The notes: a model not told the origin generated them from the letters alone. Shown: positions 55,082-64,000, counted from the first letter of the stretch. The stretch: 64,000 bases of DNA from Shewanella psychrotolerans (GCF_019457595.1 NZ_CP080419.1:186001-250000); one strand, 5' to 3'. Made by a program: numbers and translations.

Positions 55082-55432
55082 TTCAAAACCATGAAGGTCA
55101 ACTCTACCATCTGCGAAGTAAAAATCAACACAGCCAGATACTCTACCAACACTAATTCAGCCACATGTTGAACCACAAAAATGCCAATACCTTCATTCGG
55201 AGATCTGCTTATTTTTCTGCTCTTAGTCTGCCCTTAGGTATTGAAGTTGATTATCTAAATTTTTTTAAAGATAAACTTCGGCTTACCTTTCTCTAATCAA
55301 TTTTTTAACTGAATCTATCTCGCAAACTGGTCAATGAATTAAATCACTTCTTTTGGTTTATGCGCTTGATATTTTGTGTTTTTTTGTTGAGTGTTGTCGT
55401 CATTTTGTTCTCTTTGGGCTGTCATGATTTTC

Positions 55433-55462
55433 GATGCAACTGGATGCAACTGGATGCAACTG
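55433..55462. repeat. Three tandem copies of GATGCAACTG
   Basis: Three exact head-to-tail copies of the 10-mer GATGCAACTG. The 10-bp period matches one helical turn. It lies about 235 bp before the amidohydrolase start. Confidence 0.95.
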
Positions 55463-55698
55463 TTTGTTGTTGAATAATTGAATATAATTTATTGGTGGTT
55501 ATATCAGGCTAGGGAACGGTAACGGGTTCATTTGACGTTACGTAAAATATCTTGTTGTATCAGATTTTCGGAGTATCTTAGTCAAAGACTATAAAGCGTT
55601 TATCGGTACTAAATGACACCGTCGATAGCTCTCTATGTTCTCCACGATGCATGGTACCGGTAGTTTAAAACCAGGAAGGTTAAAAGGAGACATCTAGT

Positions 55699-57036
55699 AT
55701 GAAACGATTTTTGGTCAACATAGCTTCACTGACGCTGTTGTTAAGTAGCTCTGCCCTCTTTGCGCAGAATGAAAGCGAGGTGACCCTATTTACTAACGTC
55801 AATGTATTCGATGGCGTTCATGAAAATCTGATTCAGAACGCCAATGTTGTCGTCACAGGCAACCGGATCACCGAGATATCTACAGAGCCTCTCGCCGTCG
55901 CTGGCGGTAAAGTTATTGATGGTGGTGGCCGTACCCTGATGCCAGGGCTTACCGATGCTCACTTTCACATCATGCATGCCCATATTGCTAGTCGGCAAAT
56001 TCTTGTCAATGACCTTGGTTATTTGACTCTCGCGGGGGCCGAAGCCGCTGAAGCAACGCTAATGCGGGGCTTCACAACGGTTCGCGATCTTGGTGGCCCG
56101 GTTTTTGGTATCAAGAAAATGATTGATGAGGGCAGATATCTAGGGCCTAGAATATACGCTTCTGGCGCTTATATATCTCAAACTTCCGGTCATGGCGATA
56201 TGCGTTTTCCGACGTCGATACCAAGAAAAGAGGGCAGAGAACTTCTTGATGCAGAAATTATGGCATGGACCAGTATTGCTGACGGAGTCCCTCAAGTGCA
56301 AAGACGGGTACGTGAGAACCTAATGAGAGGCGCAACTCAGATTAAGGTTATGGCGGGTGGTGGCGTCGCTTCGTTTAGTGACCCTCTGGATGTAATGCAA
56401 TATACCTATGAAGAAATGAAGGCCGCTGTGGATACCGCAGCAACGTGGAATACTTATGTCACCGTGCATGCTTATTCCGATAATGCGGTTCGAGGTGCCT
56501 TGGAAGCTGGGGTTCAGTGTATCGATCACGGCCAGATGATGACCGAAGCCACGGCAAAACTGATTAAGAAAAAAGATGCCTGGCTGAGTTTGCAGCCTCT
56601 ACTCAATGATGAAGATAGAATTGTCTTCCCAGAGGGCTCTTTCGAACAACAAAAAATGTTAGCAATGACCTCTGGCACAGAGAAGGCTTACGATTTGGCC
56701 AAAAAGTATGATCTTAAAGTTGCCTTTGGTACAGATTTGCAAAACGGCCCTGAGATTGCCGCTAAACAGGGTAAAGCACTGACTAAGCTAACAAGATGGT
56801 ATGAACCATGGGAAGTGTTGAAAATGGCAACCAGTACCAATTATAAGTTGTTCAAAATGTCAGGCCCTAGAGATCCATACCCTGGTGAAAATGGTGTGAT
56901 CAAGAAAGGCGCTTTGGCTGATATCCTTTTGGTCGATGGTAACCCGCTAAAGGACATCAAGCTGATTGCCGATCCTGAGAAGAACTTTGTCGTCATCATG
57001 AAAGACGGAAAAATCTACAAAAACACACTCAATTAA
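55699..57036 (+). CDS. Exported amidohydrolase (Xaa-Pro dipeptidase/imidazolonepropionase-like)
   Basis: This 445-residue metal-dependent hydrolase has a signal peptide (about 1-22, ending LFA). The metal-binding HxH is H88/H90 in DAHFHIM. Also present are IKVMAGGGVAS with the probable bridging Lys, VHAYSDNA and IDHGQMM with further His ligands, and FGTDL with the catalytic Asp. The C-terminal GALADILLVDGNPL strand is typical of the cyclic-imidase/prolidase-like subgroup. Substrate is probably a peptide, lactam or imide in the periplasm. AAAGGAGA precedes the ATG. It is monocistronic between two repeat-rich regions. Confidence 0.88.
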   Translation: MKRFLVNIASLTLLLSSSALFAQNESEVTLFTNVNVFDGVHENLIQNANVVVTGNRITEISTEPLAVAGGKVIDGGGRTLMPGLTDAHFHIMHAHIASRQILVNDLGYLTLAGAEAAEATLMRGFTTVRDLGGPVFGIKKMIDEGRYLGPRIYASGAYISQTSGHGDMRFPTSIPRKEGRELLDAEIMAWTSIADGVPQVQRRVRENLMRGATQIKVMAGGGVASFSDPLDVMQYTYEEMKAAVDTAATWNTYVTVHAYSDNAVRGALEAGVQCIDHGQMMTEATAKLIKKKDAWLSLQPLLNDEDRIVFPEGSFEQQKMLAMTSGTEKAYDLAKKYDLKVAFGTDLQNGPEIAAKQGKALTKLTRWYEPWEVLKMATSTNYKLFKMSGPRDPYPGENGVIKKGALADILLVDGNPLKDIKLIADPEKNFVVIMKDGKIYKNTLN

Positions 57037-57503
57037 TTGGTGTTAGCACCATGCCCTGTCGTAAAACTGCTCGTCATCGGTGGAGTTATGGCAGGGCTTT
57101 GTACTGTTAATAGATTGGACGCTGAGTTGAATATCTTAAGTATGTAGGCACATACAAAACCTTGTTGTTTGCATCGAGCGAAGTGCACACTTGTGGTTGT
57201 TTCTATCTTGCTAGTTTAGAAAAGTCGCTTGCAGGTTTTATCCAAAAATGTTCCAAATATTTTGCGGCACTCCCTACGTCCGTGTAGGTTAGCGGTTTTC
57301 GTTAAGCGATCAGGGATGACGTCATAGCATCACCAAGCCATATCTGCGCATAAGCGAGCCACAGGCGATTAACAGCAGCGAAGGTAAAAACTTCAAATCA
57401 TTGGCGTATCGCTGTAATGCACCTGCTGCAAGCAACTCAATACAATGAAGTCATGGTTGCAAACCATTAAATTCCCTCTGAGCTGGTCAGAAGCTCAATC
57501 ACA
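57037..57503. other. Repeat-containing intergenic region after the amidohydrolase
   Basis: 467 bp without a gene. Besides the hairpin at 57053-57097 it contains CCTTGTTGTTTGCA (57160-57173, also in the MITE-like element at 35052-35065), an interrupted inverted pair CTCCCTACG / CAGGGATGACG (about 57270-57330), and CACCTGCTGCAAGCAA (57420-57435, also at 55066-55081). These are pieces of dispersed intergenic repeats. Confidence 0.6.
57053..57101 (+). terminator. Possible terminator after the amidohydrolase gene
   Basis: GCCCTGTCGTAA and TTATGGCAGGGC pair over 12 positions (two G-U) around a 21-base loop, followed by TTTG. The loop is long and the T tract short. Confidence 0.5.
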
Positions 57504-58448
57504 TTACAAATACACACTAGGTAAAACTAGATTCTTCACTCCTCGCTGTGACAGCTTCGCGGCGAGCCGCTGGATATCGGCTTCATGACAGTTTGGCCAG
57601 TGGTTCGCTTCGCCTATGACGCCATGGTGGTGAAAGGCGTTGAGTTTAATGCGTACCGTTTCGGGTAACTTGTTTAGATACTGAGACAGAGCATCTATTT
57701 CTTGGTCGAAATCGCTGATGCTGGGGATATGCAGTAGGCGTACTTCGTACAGCTTTTCATGCTGGGCTAATAGGGTCAGCGACTGAAATACCCTGTGGTT
57801 ATCGCGGCCGGTGATGTAGTGATGGGTCTCTTGCTGCCAAGCTTTTAAATCCACCATAGCGCCGTCGAGATAGGGCAATAGTTTGCGCCAACCTGTCTCG
57901 CTTAAGCTGCCGTTAGTGTCGAGCATGCAGCTAAGATGGCCAAGTTGTGGACTGGCTTTGATTGCTTTAAATAACGCGATAACAAACGGCAGTTGCAAGC
58001 TGGCTTCACCGCCGCTAATCGTGATGCCGTTGATAAAGGGTTGGTTAGTGCGGATCTGAGCCAGTAGTTGTTCGACACTGTATTGCTGGGTTTTTGGGTT
58101 AGATTGTTTAGTGCAAGCGGACAAACACTTGTCGCAATGACTGCATAGTTCGCGACTCCATACAATGCGTGGTTTCATGCCCCTTTTGTTCACCTGATTT
58201 AAGCTTAAGCTATCAAAGGCGAGCGCAGCCTGTGGGCAGGCGGGAATACAGTCACCGCAATGATCGCAAAGGGTGATGGTGTGGGGGTTATGACAGTTCT
58301 TACAAGTGTAATTACACCCTTGCAAAAAGATCACCTGTCGACTTCCCGGTCCATCGACACAGGAGAAGGGCAAGATCTGGCTGACATTGGCCAATGGACT
58401 TGCCGATACTCGGTTTATGCTAGTTTCGCTCACGGCTCTTTTGCTCAC
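57504..58448 (-). CDS. yjjW: YjjW family glycyl-radical enzyme activase
   Basis: This 314-residue radical SAM protein should install the glycyl radical on YjjI. The SAM cluster ligands are C45, C49 and C52 in CNYTCKNC. Two ferredoxin-like 4Fe-4S sites follow (C61, C64, C67, C71 and C101, C104, C107, C111). ITISGGEASLQ and DLKAW are radical SAM activase motifs. The start is uncertain: GTG at 58448 or GTG at 58433 within a small GTGAGY-type repeat; the family core begins near VSQILPFSCVDGPG. It lies 24 bp after yjjI. Oxygen sensitivity implies anaerobic use. Confidence 0.92.
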   Translation of the reverse strand: MSKRAVSETSINRVSASPLANVSQILPFSCVDGPGSRQVIFLQGCNYTCKNCHNPHTITLCDHCGDCIPACPQAALAFDSLSLNQVNKRGMKPRIVWSRELCSHCDKCLSACTKQSNPKTQQYSVEQLLAQIRTNQPFINGITISGGEASLQLPFVIALFKAIKASPQLGHLSCMLDTNGSLSETGWRKLLPYLDGAMVDLKAWQQETHHYITGRDNHRVFQSLTLLAQHEKLYEVRLLHIPSISDFDQEIDALSQYLNKLPETVRIKLNAFHHHGVIGEANHWPNCHEADIQRLAAKLSQRGVKNLVLPSVYL

Positions 58449-58472
58449 GGTTTTTTACTCACAGCTGTTTTA

Positions 58473-60023
58473 TTAAAAATAGTGTGGCGTGAGTTCATGG
58501 GCGGCGACTCTGGGCTGACGCTTAAGTATGCCGGTATTTTGCGCCGCTTCTGCGCCAAGCCCTGTGGTGTTGGTGCGCGAGCCTTGCAGCTTAAAGGTGG
58601 CTATGTCCGAGAGTTTTATCATGTAACCCGTGACACGAATTAAGTCATTAGAGGCGACATTGGCGCTGAACTCGCGAAAGCCTAAGTTAAATGCGCCCTT
58701 GCATAGCTGCAGCATGGCCTCGGGGTTTTGCTTGACGGTGGCATCGATAGTAAGGATGTCGCTGATCCCAGAGGTGTAGTATTGATGGTGCGGCGCTAAC
58801 GCTTGAATATGCGCCACAGGATTGGGCTCTGTGCCATAGGGAATCCGCACGCCCGGGGTTACATCAATATCTAAGCTAATGCCGCTTTGAGAATGCAGCA
58901 GGGCGCGATCGTTATAACCGTAAGTCACTGGAGTCGATTTGACGATGGCATTTAAGGCCTTCGATATGCGGTAGCCTAACTGATTGGCGCTGTCGTGATG
59001 GCCGTAATTCTTGCTCGGTTTGTTGCTCATTTGCTCAGATATGGGCGCATTGCCGAGTAGAATATCCACCGCCTCGGCCATACCGTAGATGCCAAACATA
59101 GGCGCGAAACGTGACGGTTCAATTAAGCCCTCTTTTACCAAGAAACTGTCGAAAAAATGCGATTCTTGATGAAGAAATTTAGCGCGGGCTTCGATCAGCT
59201 CATAGGCGAGGGCGCAGTAGCTTGGCAGGGTATGTTCAAAGAAGTCGTCGATGCTAGTCGTCCGACTGGCTAACTGTTTTAGATTAATCCGGACTAAGGT
59301 ATTGGCGCCGCCGGCAAGTGGTAGCGCGTTATAACAACTGACAATGCCGAATCCTTTTGCGTCAAAGGCGCTCGCGTGCATTGGGTAGTTAGCGATATGG
59401 GGCTTATTACATTCACAAATATTGCTGGCCGCTATCTGCAACAGATCATCGGGGGTGGTGGTTGGATCATACATAAAGGTCAAGTTAGGTACGACTTGTT
59501 TCAACTCGGCATCTATCTTCAGAATGGTACGGCAAACGATATTATCCCTCGGGCCGATATTGACGTGCACAAAGGCGTCGGGCAGGGTGCGATCTAGCAT
59601 GATCCACAAGTTTTTAAGCTTGCGGTATAAGGTTTGTTCATCAATCCCCTCAACGTAGGGCATTAAGAGTTCATCGAGCTGGCCCAGATATACTGGCATG
59701 TTGGTGACTGACGGTACATGGTGATAGAGAATGACCAGTGCATTGATTGCTTCATCTAAATCTGTCGCGGCGGCTAGCTCTAAGTGGCTTGAGCCTTGGC
59801 GTAAGAACTTCGCATAATCTGGCAATACATAACGTGGCTTAAAGGGGGCGTGACCCTCAAACATGTCGCAAATAATCCCCGCTTGCATGGCCTCTGTTAC
59901 CGCATCGGAAATGGTTACATAGGGCAGGCTTGCTTCAGCCTCTAAGGCCAAATAGGCCGATTTCTGTTTAGGAGAAAGATGCGGGTCGCTAACAATGCTG
60001 GCTAGTTTATCGATAACGGTCAT
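58473..60023 (-). CDS. yjjI: YjjI family glycyl-radical enzyme (DUF3029)
   Basis: This 516-residue protein, the same length as E. coli YjjI, is a short glycyl-radical enzyme of unknown substrate. The C-terminal glycyl-radical loop is RVTGY, with the radical Gly at 466. A candidate active-site Cys is in FGIVSCYNALPLAGG. I chose ATG 60023, with GGAT 8 bp upstream; a GTG at 60035 adds four residues. Its activase yjjW follows, so the two form a complete pair. No microcompartment or substrate gene is nearby. Confidence 0.92.
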   Translation of the reverse strand: MTVIDKLASIVSDPHLSPKQKSAYLALEAEASLPYVTISDAVTEAMQAGIICDMFEGHAPFKPRYVLPDYAKFLRQGSSHLELAAATDLDEAINALVILYHHVPSVTNMPVYLGQLDELLMPYVEGIDEQTLYRKLKNLWIMLDRTLPDAFVHVNIGPRDNIVCRTILKIDAELKQVVPNLTFMYDPTTTPDDLLQIAASNICECNKPHIANYPMHASAFDAKGFGIVSCYNALPLAGGANTLVRINLKQLASRTTSIDDFFEHTLPSYCALAYELIEARAKFLHQESHFFDSFLVKEGLIEPSRFAPMFGIYGMAEAVDILLGNAPISEQMSNKPSKNYGHHDSANQLGYRISKALNAIVKSTPVTYGYNDRALLHSQSGISLDIDVTPGVRIPYGTEPNPVAHIQALAPHHQYYTSGISDILTIDATVKQNPEAMLQLCKGAFNLGFREFSANVASNDLIRVTGYMIKLSDIATFKLQGSRTNTTGLGAEAAQNTGILKRQPRVAAHELTPHYF

Positions 60024-60512
60024 GATGGTATCCACAATAATATTATGGGTATAAATTTACTTGGTTAGTGGATGAGCGAAAAGTGAAAAACCGCTAATGG
60101 CGCGTTTCCAATCTGGAAATCCGCTGGGCGATATCTTAGTTTCTGCTAAAGGTGAGATCTGGGTAGGCGTGGTAGCCATTTATCCAACCCCGCCCCCGTT
60201 TATTACTGCAACAGCTAGGGCAAATCACTAGGGATACACCACAACCCGAGGCTTGTGAAAGTGAATTAGCGCTGAGGGGGAACGCGAGTATTGTCGCTAC
60301 CTTTCATCGACTTAATGGCAACGTCAGCCAGTGTGCCAAGTATTAGGGTATTCGTCGTAATCCCCTGTAGCGTAAACTTAAGTTGATTGGGCTTAAACTC
60401 TAAGCCGAATGTCACTATGTGTGTGATGCATGCTTAATATGCAAAATGTGCAGTATATTCATAGCGTTTTTTACACTATGCTTTGGGTCTATTTGAAACA
60501 TAAGGAGGCGCC
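60024..60512. other. Divergent intergenic region, yjjI / acuI-type gene
   Basis: 489 bp containing both promoters. No FNR or CRP palindrome close to consensus is seen; TGTGTGATGCATGCTTA near 60419 is suggestive only. Short reading frames here are broken by stops. Confidence 0.45.
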
Positions 60513-61493
60513 ATGTTTAACGCACTCGTATTGACCCAGCATGATAAGCAAACCCAAGCAGAAGTTCGTCAATTATCCCTAGCGGATCTACCTGAAGGCG
60601 ATGTACTGGTTGATGTTAGCTATTCATCACTAAACTATAAAGATGGTCTTGCGGTGACAGGGCTTGGCAAAATCATCCGTCAGTTTCCTATGGTACCCGG
60701 GATCGATTTTGCTGGCGTGGTGAGCGAGTCAGCCGATCCTCGTTACAAGGTGGGTGATGAGGTGATCCTCACGGGTTGGGGCGTGGGCGAAAATCATTGG
60801 GGCGGTATGGCGCAAAAGGCAAGAGTCAAAGCCGATTGGTTAGTCCCTATGCCAAAAGGTTGTGATGCAGCTAAGGCGATGATGATCGGCACTGCAGGTT
60901 TAACCGCCATGTTATGTGTGCAAGCGCTGCAACAAGCAGGTGTTGCGCCTGACGCTGGCGATATTTTAGTGACAGGTGCGAGCGGCGGTGTAGGCTCGGT
61001 GGCAGTGACCTTACTTGCGCAACTGGGTTATCGCGTGGTGGCAAGCTCGGGTCGGGTCGAAGCTAACGGCGAGCTACTTAAGCAGCTTGGTGCCAGCGAC
61101 GTTATCGATAGAGGTGAACTCGAACAAGAGGGTCGTCCACTGGATAAGCAGCGCTGGGCGGGGGTTGTTGATACCGTGGGTAACAAGGTGCTTGCCAATG
61201 CGCTGTCACAGATTAACTATGGTGGCAGTGCTGCTATTTGTGGTTTAGCGGGTGGTTTTGCGTTGCCAACCACGGTCATGCCATTTATTCTGCGGGGCGT
61301 AAATCTGCTCGGTGTTGACTCAGTGTCTTGTCCCTATGAGAAACGAATGAGTGCTTGGGAGCAAGTGATTAGCTTGTTGCCTGATAGTTTCTATGAGCAA
61401 GCTTGTCAAACCGTCTCCTTGGAAGCTGTACCAGAATACGCTGCCAATATCGTAAAAGGTAAGGTCACTGGGCGTATTTTGGTTAAGGTTTAA
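60513..61493 (+). CDS. AcuI/YhdH-type acrylyl-CoA reductase / quinone oxidoreductase
   Basis: This 326-residue zinc-independent medium-chain dehydrogenase of the YhdH/AcuI group has SSLNYKDGLAVTG and VPGIDFAGVV in the N-terminal catalytic domain. The NADPH-binding fold GASGGVGSVAVTLLAQLGY is followed by a Ser-Arg pair that favours NADP. AcuI reduces acryloyl-CoA to propionyl-CoA, which also detoxifies acrylate from DMSP in marine bacteria. AAGGAGG precedes the ATG. Substrate identity is family inference. Confidence 0.9.
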   Translation: MFNALVLTQHDKQTQAEVRQLSLADLPEGDVLVDVSYSSLNYKDGLAVTGLGKIIRQFPMVPGIDFAGVVSESADPRYKVGDEVILTGWGVGENHWGGMAQKARVKADWLVPMPKGCDAAKAMMIGTAGLTAMLCVQALQQAGVAPDAGDILVTGASGGVGSVAVTLLAQLGYRVVASSGRVEANGELLKQLGASDVIDRGELEQEGRPLDKQRWAGVVDTVGNKVLANALSQINYGGSAAICGLAGGFALPTTVMPFILRGVNLLGVDSVSCPYEKRMSAWEQVISLLPDSFYEQACQTVSLEAVPEYAANIVKGKVTGRILVKV

Positions 61494-61570
61494 CTTCAAC
61501 CTTTTAAATCGAGCGTCTTAGCTTAAACCTTCTAAGTAGAGCGCTAATTCTAGAACTGACTGAAGTGAAT

Positions 61571-61597
61571 AAAAGTGGCTGAGATAGCCACTTTTTT
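61571..61597 (+). terminator. Intrinsic terminator after the acuI-type gene
   Basis: AAAAGTGGCT and AGCCACTTTT form a 10-bp stem around GAGAT, continuing into T residues, about 78 bp after the stop. Confidence 0.9.
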
Positions 61598-61820
61598 GTG
61601 GGGGCAATTAAGTCCGTTGAAGTTGGCAAAGATACCCTTGTGGCGGCCCTGAGTCCTGTCTGCACTCAAGGTTGAAAATATCTGTCGCCAACTTAGTCGG
61701 ATCTGCAGACCTATTATCAATTTAGCTACGCGATGGGCCAGCTAATGGGGCATTCGGACAAGCGAATTCCCAGCAAACAAAAATTTACTGATTGGCTATT
61801 ACAGTTACATGCGCAAACTG
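61598..61820. other. Intergenic region between the acuI-type gene and cpxA
   Basis: About 220 bp between convergent genes. I see no gene, RNA or clear hairpin for cpxA termination. Confidence 0.45.
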
Positions 61821-63188
61821 CTATTTCGGCAGCTTGATGCTGACCAATAAACCGTGAGGTGTTGCATTGGTTGCGGTTATTTGTCCCTTATGAGCGTCGA
61901 CAGCAGCTTTAGCAATGGCCAAGCCTAATCCCCAGCCGCCTGACTCTCTTTCCCTCGCAGATTGTGGTCGATAGAAGGGATCAAATATGGCTTTGAGATC
62001 GGCTTCTAATGCTATACCCGGACCATCATCGATGATCTCAATCAGTACATGATCGTTAAACGGTGCAGCTTTGATGCTGATCTGTTTATGAGCATAATGA
62101 ATCGCATTTCGGAGTAAGTTCTCTATCGCCCTAGATAAGGGGCGCGGGGTGATTGGCAGGGTCAACTGCTCATCAATATCTATCAGTAGCTGTTTATTCT
62201 GCTGCTCGGCTTCAAACTCTGCATCGTCTAATACTTGGCCTAAGGTTTCACTGAGCGATAAACTGTGTTTGTTTTCGTGCCGGTTTAGCTTGGCCCGTGA
62301 TAGTTCCAATAGTTCGGCTATCATGGCCTCAAGTTGTTGTGCTTCATAGCCAATTCGCTCGAGTTCCGTGGATTCTTGGCCTTTTTTACGCGCGAGTGCT
62401 AATGCCAATTGCAGGCGCGTTAGTGGCGTCCTAAGTTCATGGGATATGTCGCTAATAAGCCGTTGTTGGCTATTGACCATAGACTCGATAGCGTCGGCCA
62501 TGGCATTAAATGCCACGGCTAGTTGGCCTATTTCATCGTGACGTGCTGTGGTGTATTTGTCGGCGCGATGACTTAAATCGCCTCTTGCTACGGCTTCGAC
62601 GCTGTGCTTGAGCGCCCTAAGTGGTTTACCTAGATGCCATGCCAAAATAGCGCATAGTAGCCCAGATAGTATGATAGCCAGAATCAAGGTCATTATGATG
62701 TTGTCGATGAAAAAGAAGAACCAAGGCCTAGGGTGCATTTCGGCTAATCGACCATACAGGCTGTACTTGTTGCCATTGACCGTAAATTCATGGGGGCCAA
62801 ACAGGATCTCATCTTTAAATTGATGACTTATCGGTTGGCCAGCTTCTTCCGCCAACAGCATAAAGCGCCGCATCGCTCTTGAAACTCTGTCGGTATTGAC
62901 CACTTGTCCTTGCTCGTCAACCAGATAAAAGCGTACAGGTTTATGCCCCATCTCTCTAAATCGATGCCATCGCTGTGGACGACGAGAATCGAGCTGTGCC
63001 GGTTCTTGTTCGATGCGTTTAGCGACGCGTTCGAGTAGAGCCTCTAGGTGAGGGGGGATCTTGGTTTGGTCGTGCTTTTGTTGGATTAAAGGCAATAGAC
63101 CGACGATGGCGATAATTAGGCTGCTACATAGCCAGAAGCTGAGTAGCAGTTTGATAAATATGCGATTGGGTAGACTGCTGAATTTCAT
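61821..63188 (-). CDS. cpxA: Envelope stress sensor kinase CpxA
   Basis: This 455-residue inner-membrane kinase has TM1 at about 11-33, a periplasmic sensor of about 120 residues, TM2 at about 157-184, HAMP at about 185-237, HisKA with phosphoacceptor H250 in SDISHELRTPLTRLQ, and HATPase with NLLRNAIHYAHKQ, DDGPGI and GWGLGLAIAKAAVDAH. E. coli CpxA (457 residues) has the same layout. It senses misfolded envelope protein. Its first base overlaps the last base of cpxR. Confidence 0.93.
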   Translation of the reverse strand: MKFSSLPNRIFIKLLLSFWLCSSLIIAIVGLLPLIQQKHDQTKIPPHLEALLERVAKRIEQEPAQLDSRRPQRWHRFREMGHKPVRFYLVDEQGQVVNTDRVSRAMRRFMLLAEEAGQPISHQFKDEILFGPHEFTVNGNKYSLYGRLAEMHPRPWFFFFIDNIIMTLILAIILSGLLCAILAWHLGKPLRALKHSVEAVARGDLSHRADKYTTARHDEIGQLAVAFNAMADAIESMVNSQQRLISDISHELRTPLTRLQLALALARKKGQESTELERIGYEAQQLEAMIAELLELSRAKLNRHENKHSLSLSETLGQVLDDAEFEAEQQNKQLLIDIDEQLTLPITPRPLSRAIENLLRNAIHYAHKQISIKAAPFNDHVLIEIIDDGPGIALEADLKAIFDPFYRPQSARERESGGWGLGLAIAKAAVDAHKGQITATNATPHGLLVSIKLPK

Positions 63189-63871
63189 TAAGTTAACCAG
63201 ATATAACCTTTGCCACGCAGGGTTTTAACCCTTGGGCGGCCGTCGGTTCGTTCGGGTAGTTTTTTGCGTAAATTAGACAGATGCATATCTAAGCTTCGGT
63301 CAAATGGCATCAATTTTTTACCGAGCACCTTTTCGCTTAAGCAGTCTTTACTTAGTACTTCACCGCTATGTTGGATCATGTAATTGAGTAAACCAAACTC
63401 GGTACCCGTTAAGATTAATAGTTGATCCTGACAGATCACTTCTTGGCGACTTGGGTCAAGCTTAATGTCGGAGAATTCGATGGTGGTGGGTTGTGTCTCA
63501 TCAACGTGTTGACCTGTGCGGCGAATAATGGCTTTCATACGTGCAACCAGTTCACGGTCATTGAATGGCTTAGGCAAATAATCGTCTGCGCCAATTTCGA
63601 GACCGACGACTCTGTCTATTTCGTCACCACGAGCCGTTAACATCAATACTGGCGTTTGTTTTTTACTGCGAAGGGCCTTAAGTACCTCAAAGCCATTTAA
63701 TTGGGGGAGCATGACATCTAATAAAATCAGATCAAACTCTTGCTCTAAAGCGAGGCTGAGGCCAGATTGCCCATCATGAGCTAAGGTTAAATTGAATCCT
63801 TCCAGTTCCAGTAATTGCGCAAGCAATTCGGCTAGCCCTAGGTCATCATCGATTAACAGTATTTGATTCAT
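63188..63871 (-). CDS. cpxR: Envelope stress response regulator CpxR
   Basis: This 227-residue OmpR-family regulator has a receiver with phosphoacceptor D52 in LLDVMLPQLNG. GADDYLPKPFNDRELVAR is nearly identical to E. coli CpxR, as is the effector with LTGTEFGLL and SLDMHLSNLRKKLP. It controls envelope-folding and quality-control genes with CpxA. The 129 bp upstream run to the window edge and might contain the divergent promoter of a cpxP-like gene, but no CpxR box is evident. Confidence 0.95.
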   Translation of the reverse strand: MNQILLIDDDLGLAELLAQLLELEGFNLTLAHDGQSGLSLALEQEFDLILLDVMLPQLNGFEVLKALRSKKQTPVLMLTARGDEIDRVVGLEIGADDYLPKPFNDRELVARMKAIIRRTGQHVDETQPTTIEFSDIKLDPSRQEVICQDQLLILTGTEFGLLNYMIQHSGEVLSKDCLSEKVLGKKLMPFDRSLDMHLSNLRKKLPERTDGRPRVKTLRGKGYIWLT

Positions 63872-64000
63872 GGTGTGCCTTAACTTTAAGTGCTTATGAC
63901 TATTTTATCCAACAATATGCATAGGCTTGCCTTAGAGAGACAAGTCTTTTTAAGACGGTTTGGACATGTAATTGTTTGAGTATACCTGTTTCGATGTCAA

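Larger units (their letters stand above)
54894..55698. other. Repeat-containing intergenic region before the amidohydrolase
   Basis: About 800 bp without a supported gene. It contains the hairpin repeat at 55015-55057, the shared 16-mer at 55066-55081, an A+T-rich part (55180-55420) and the triple 10-mer at 55433-55462. The amidohydrolase promoter probably lies in the last 200 bp. Confidence 0.6.

Noticed and set aside
54894-57503. Mobile genetic island around the amidohydrolase
   Set aside because: No transposase, integrase, tRNA or attachment-site pair is visible; only small dispersed repeats flank the gene.
60140-60270. Reverse-strand fragment reading VICPSCCSNKRGRGW, resembling a zinc-ribbon remnant
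   Set aside because: Very short, followed by a stop, no start or ribosome site, and I recognise no parent family; chance cannot be excluded.

Overview
The window reads as the chromosome of a marine gammaproteobacterium, almost certainly Shewanella. The evidence is the 16S/23S sequence, the gene order (ccmFGH-tlpA followed by rrn; cinA-yceB-ppc diverging from argCBFGH; mrcA diverging from pilMNOPQ-aroKB-damX-dam; lpoA-rsmI-rnpB) and the protein sequences. I do not assign a species. Nearly every gene is ordinary housekeeping; the accessory interest lies between about 40 and 61 kb.

Layout. Positions 1-3428 are the end of a cytochrome c maturation operon (ccmF, cut by the window edge, then ccmG, ccmH and an extra TlpA-like thioredoxin). 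Positions 3429-9115 are a complete rRNA operon with two tandem promoters, boxA sites, processing stems, 16S, 23S and 5S, no tRNA in the spacer, and a strong terminator. Positions 9425-13897 hold cinA, a DUF1439 lipoprotein and ppc. Positions 14431-19887 are the arginine operon argCBFGH. Positions 20098-31828 hold mrcA (PBP1A) divergent from pilMNOPQ, then aroK, aroB, damX and dam. Two small reverse-strand genes separate dam from rpe-gph-trpS (31825-34949). Next come a remnant of a DMT transporter beside a MITE-like inverted-repeat element, the dolP-diaA-yraN-lpoA block divergent from rsmI, RNase P RNA, and a PAS-GGDEF diguanylate cyclase.

The most interesting unit is on the reverse strand at 47242-42183: TlpA-like thioredoxin, a tiny DUF4266 lipoprotein ending GGGCGCN, a DUF3570 outer-membrane-type protein, an ApbE-family flavin transferase, a QseB/PmrA-like response regulator and a QseC-like sensor kinase. 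The DUF3570 protein carries DSLTGAS, which fits the ApbE flavinylation consensus (D-x-x-S/T-G-A-S/T). A PmrA/QseB-type direct repeat (CTTAAG-N5-CTTAAC) lies just upstream of the first gene. I read the six genes as a self-regulated envelope redox system built around a covalently flavinylated outer-membrane protein. That is inference; no function is established for these DUFs here. A nine-copy GTTAGCC heptamer lies upstream.

The rest holds an Omp85-like barrel, a ThrE-type exporter, a MAPEG protein, a YgiQ radical-SAM protein, a YkvA protein, a secreted hypothetical, a periplasmic amidohydrolase flanked by repeat-rich intergenic DNA, the glycyl-radical pair YjjI/YjjW, an AcuI-type reductase and CpxA/CpxR. 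No insertion sequence, prophage, CRISPR array or tRNA gene was seen.
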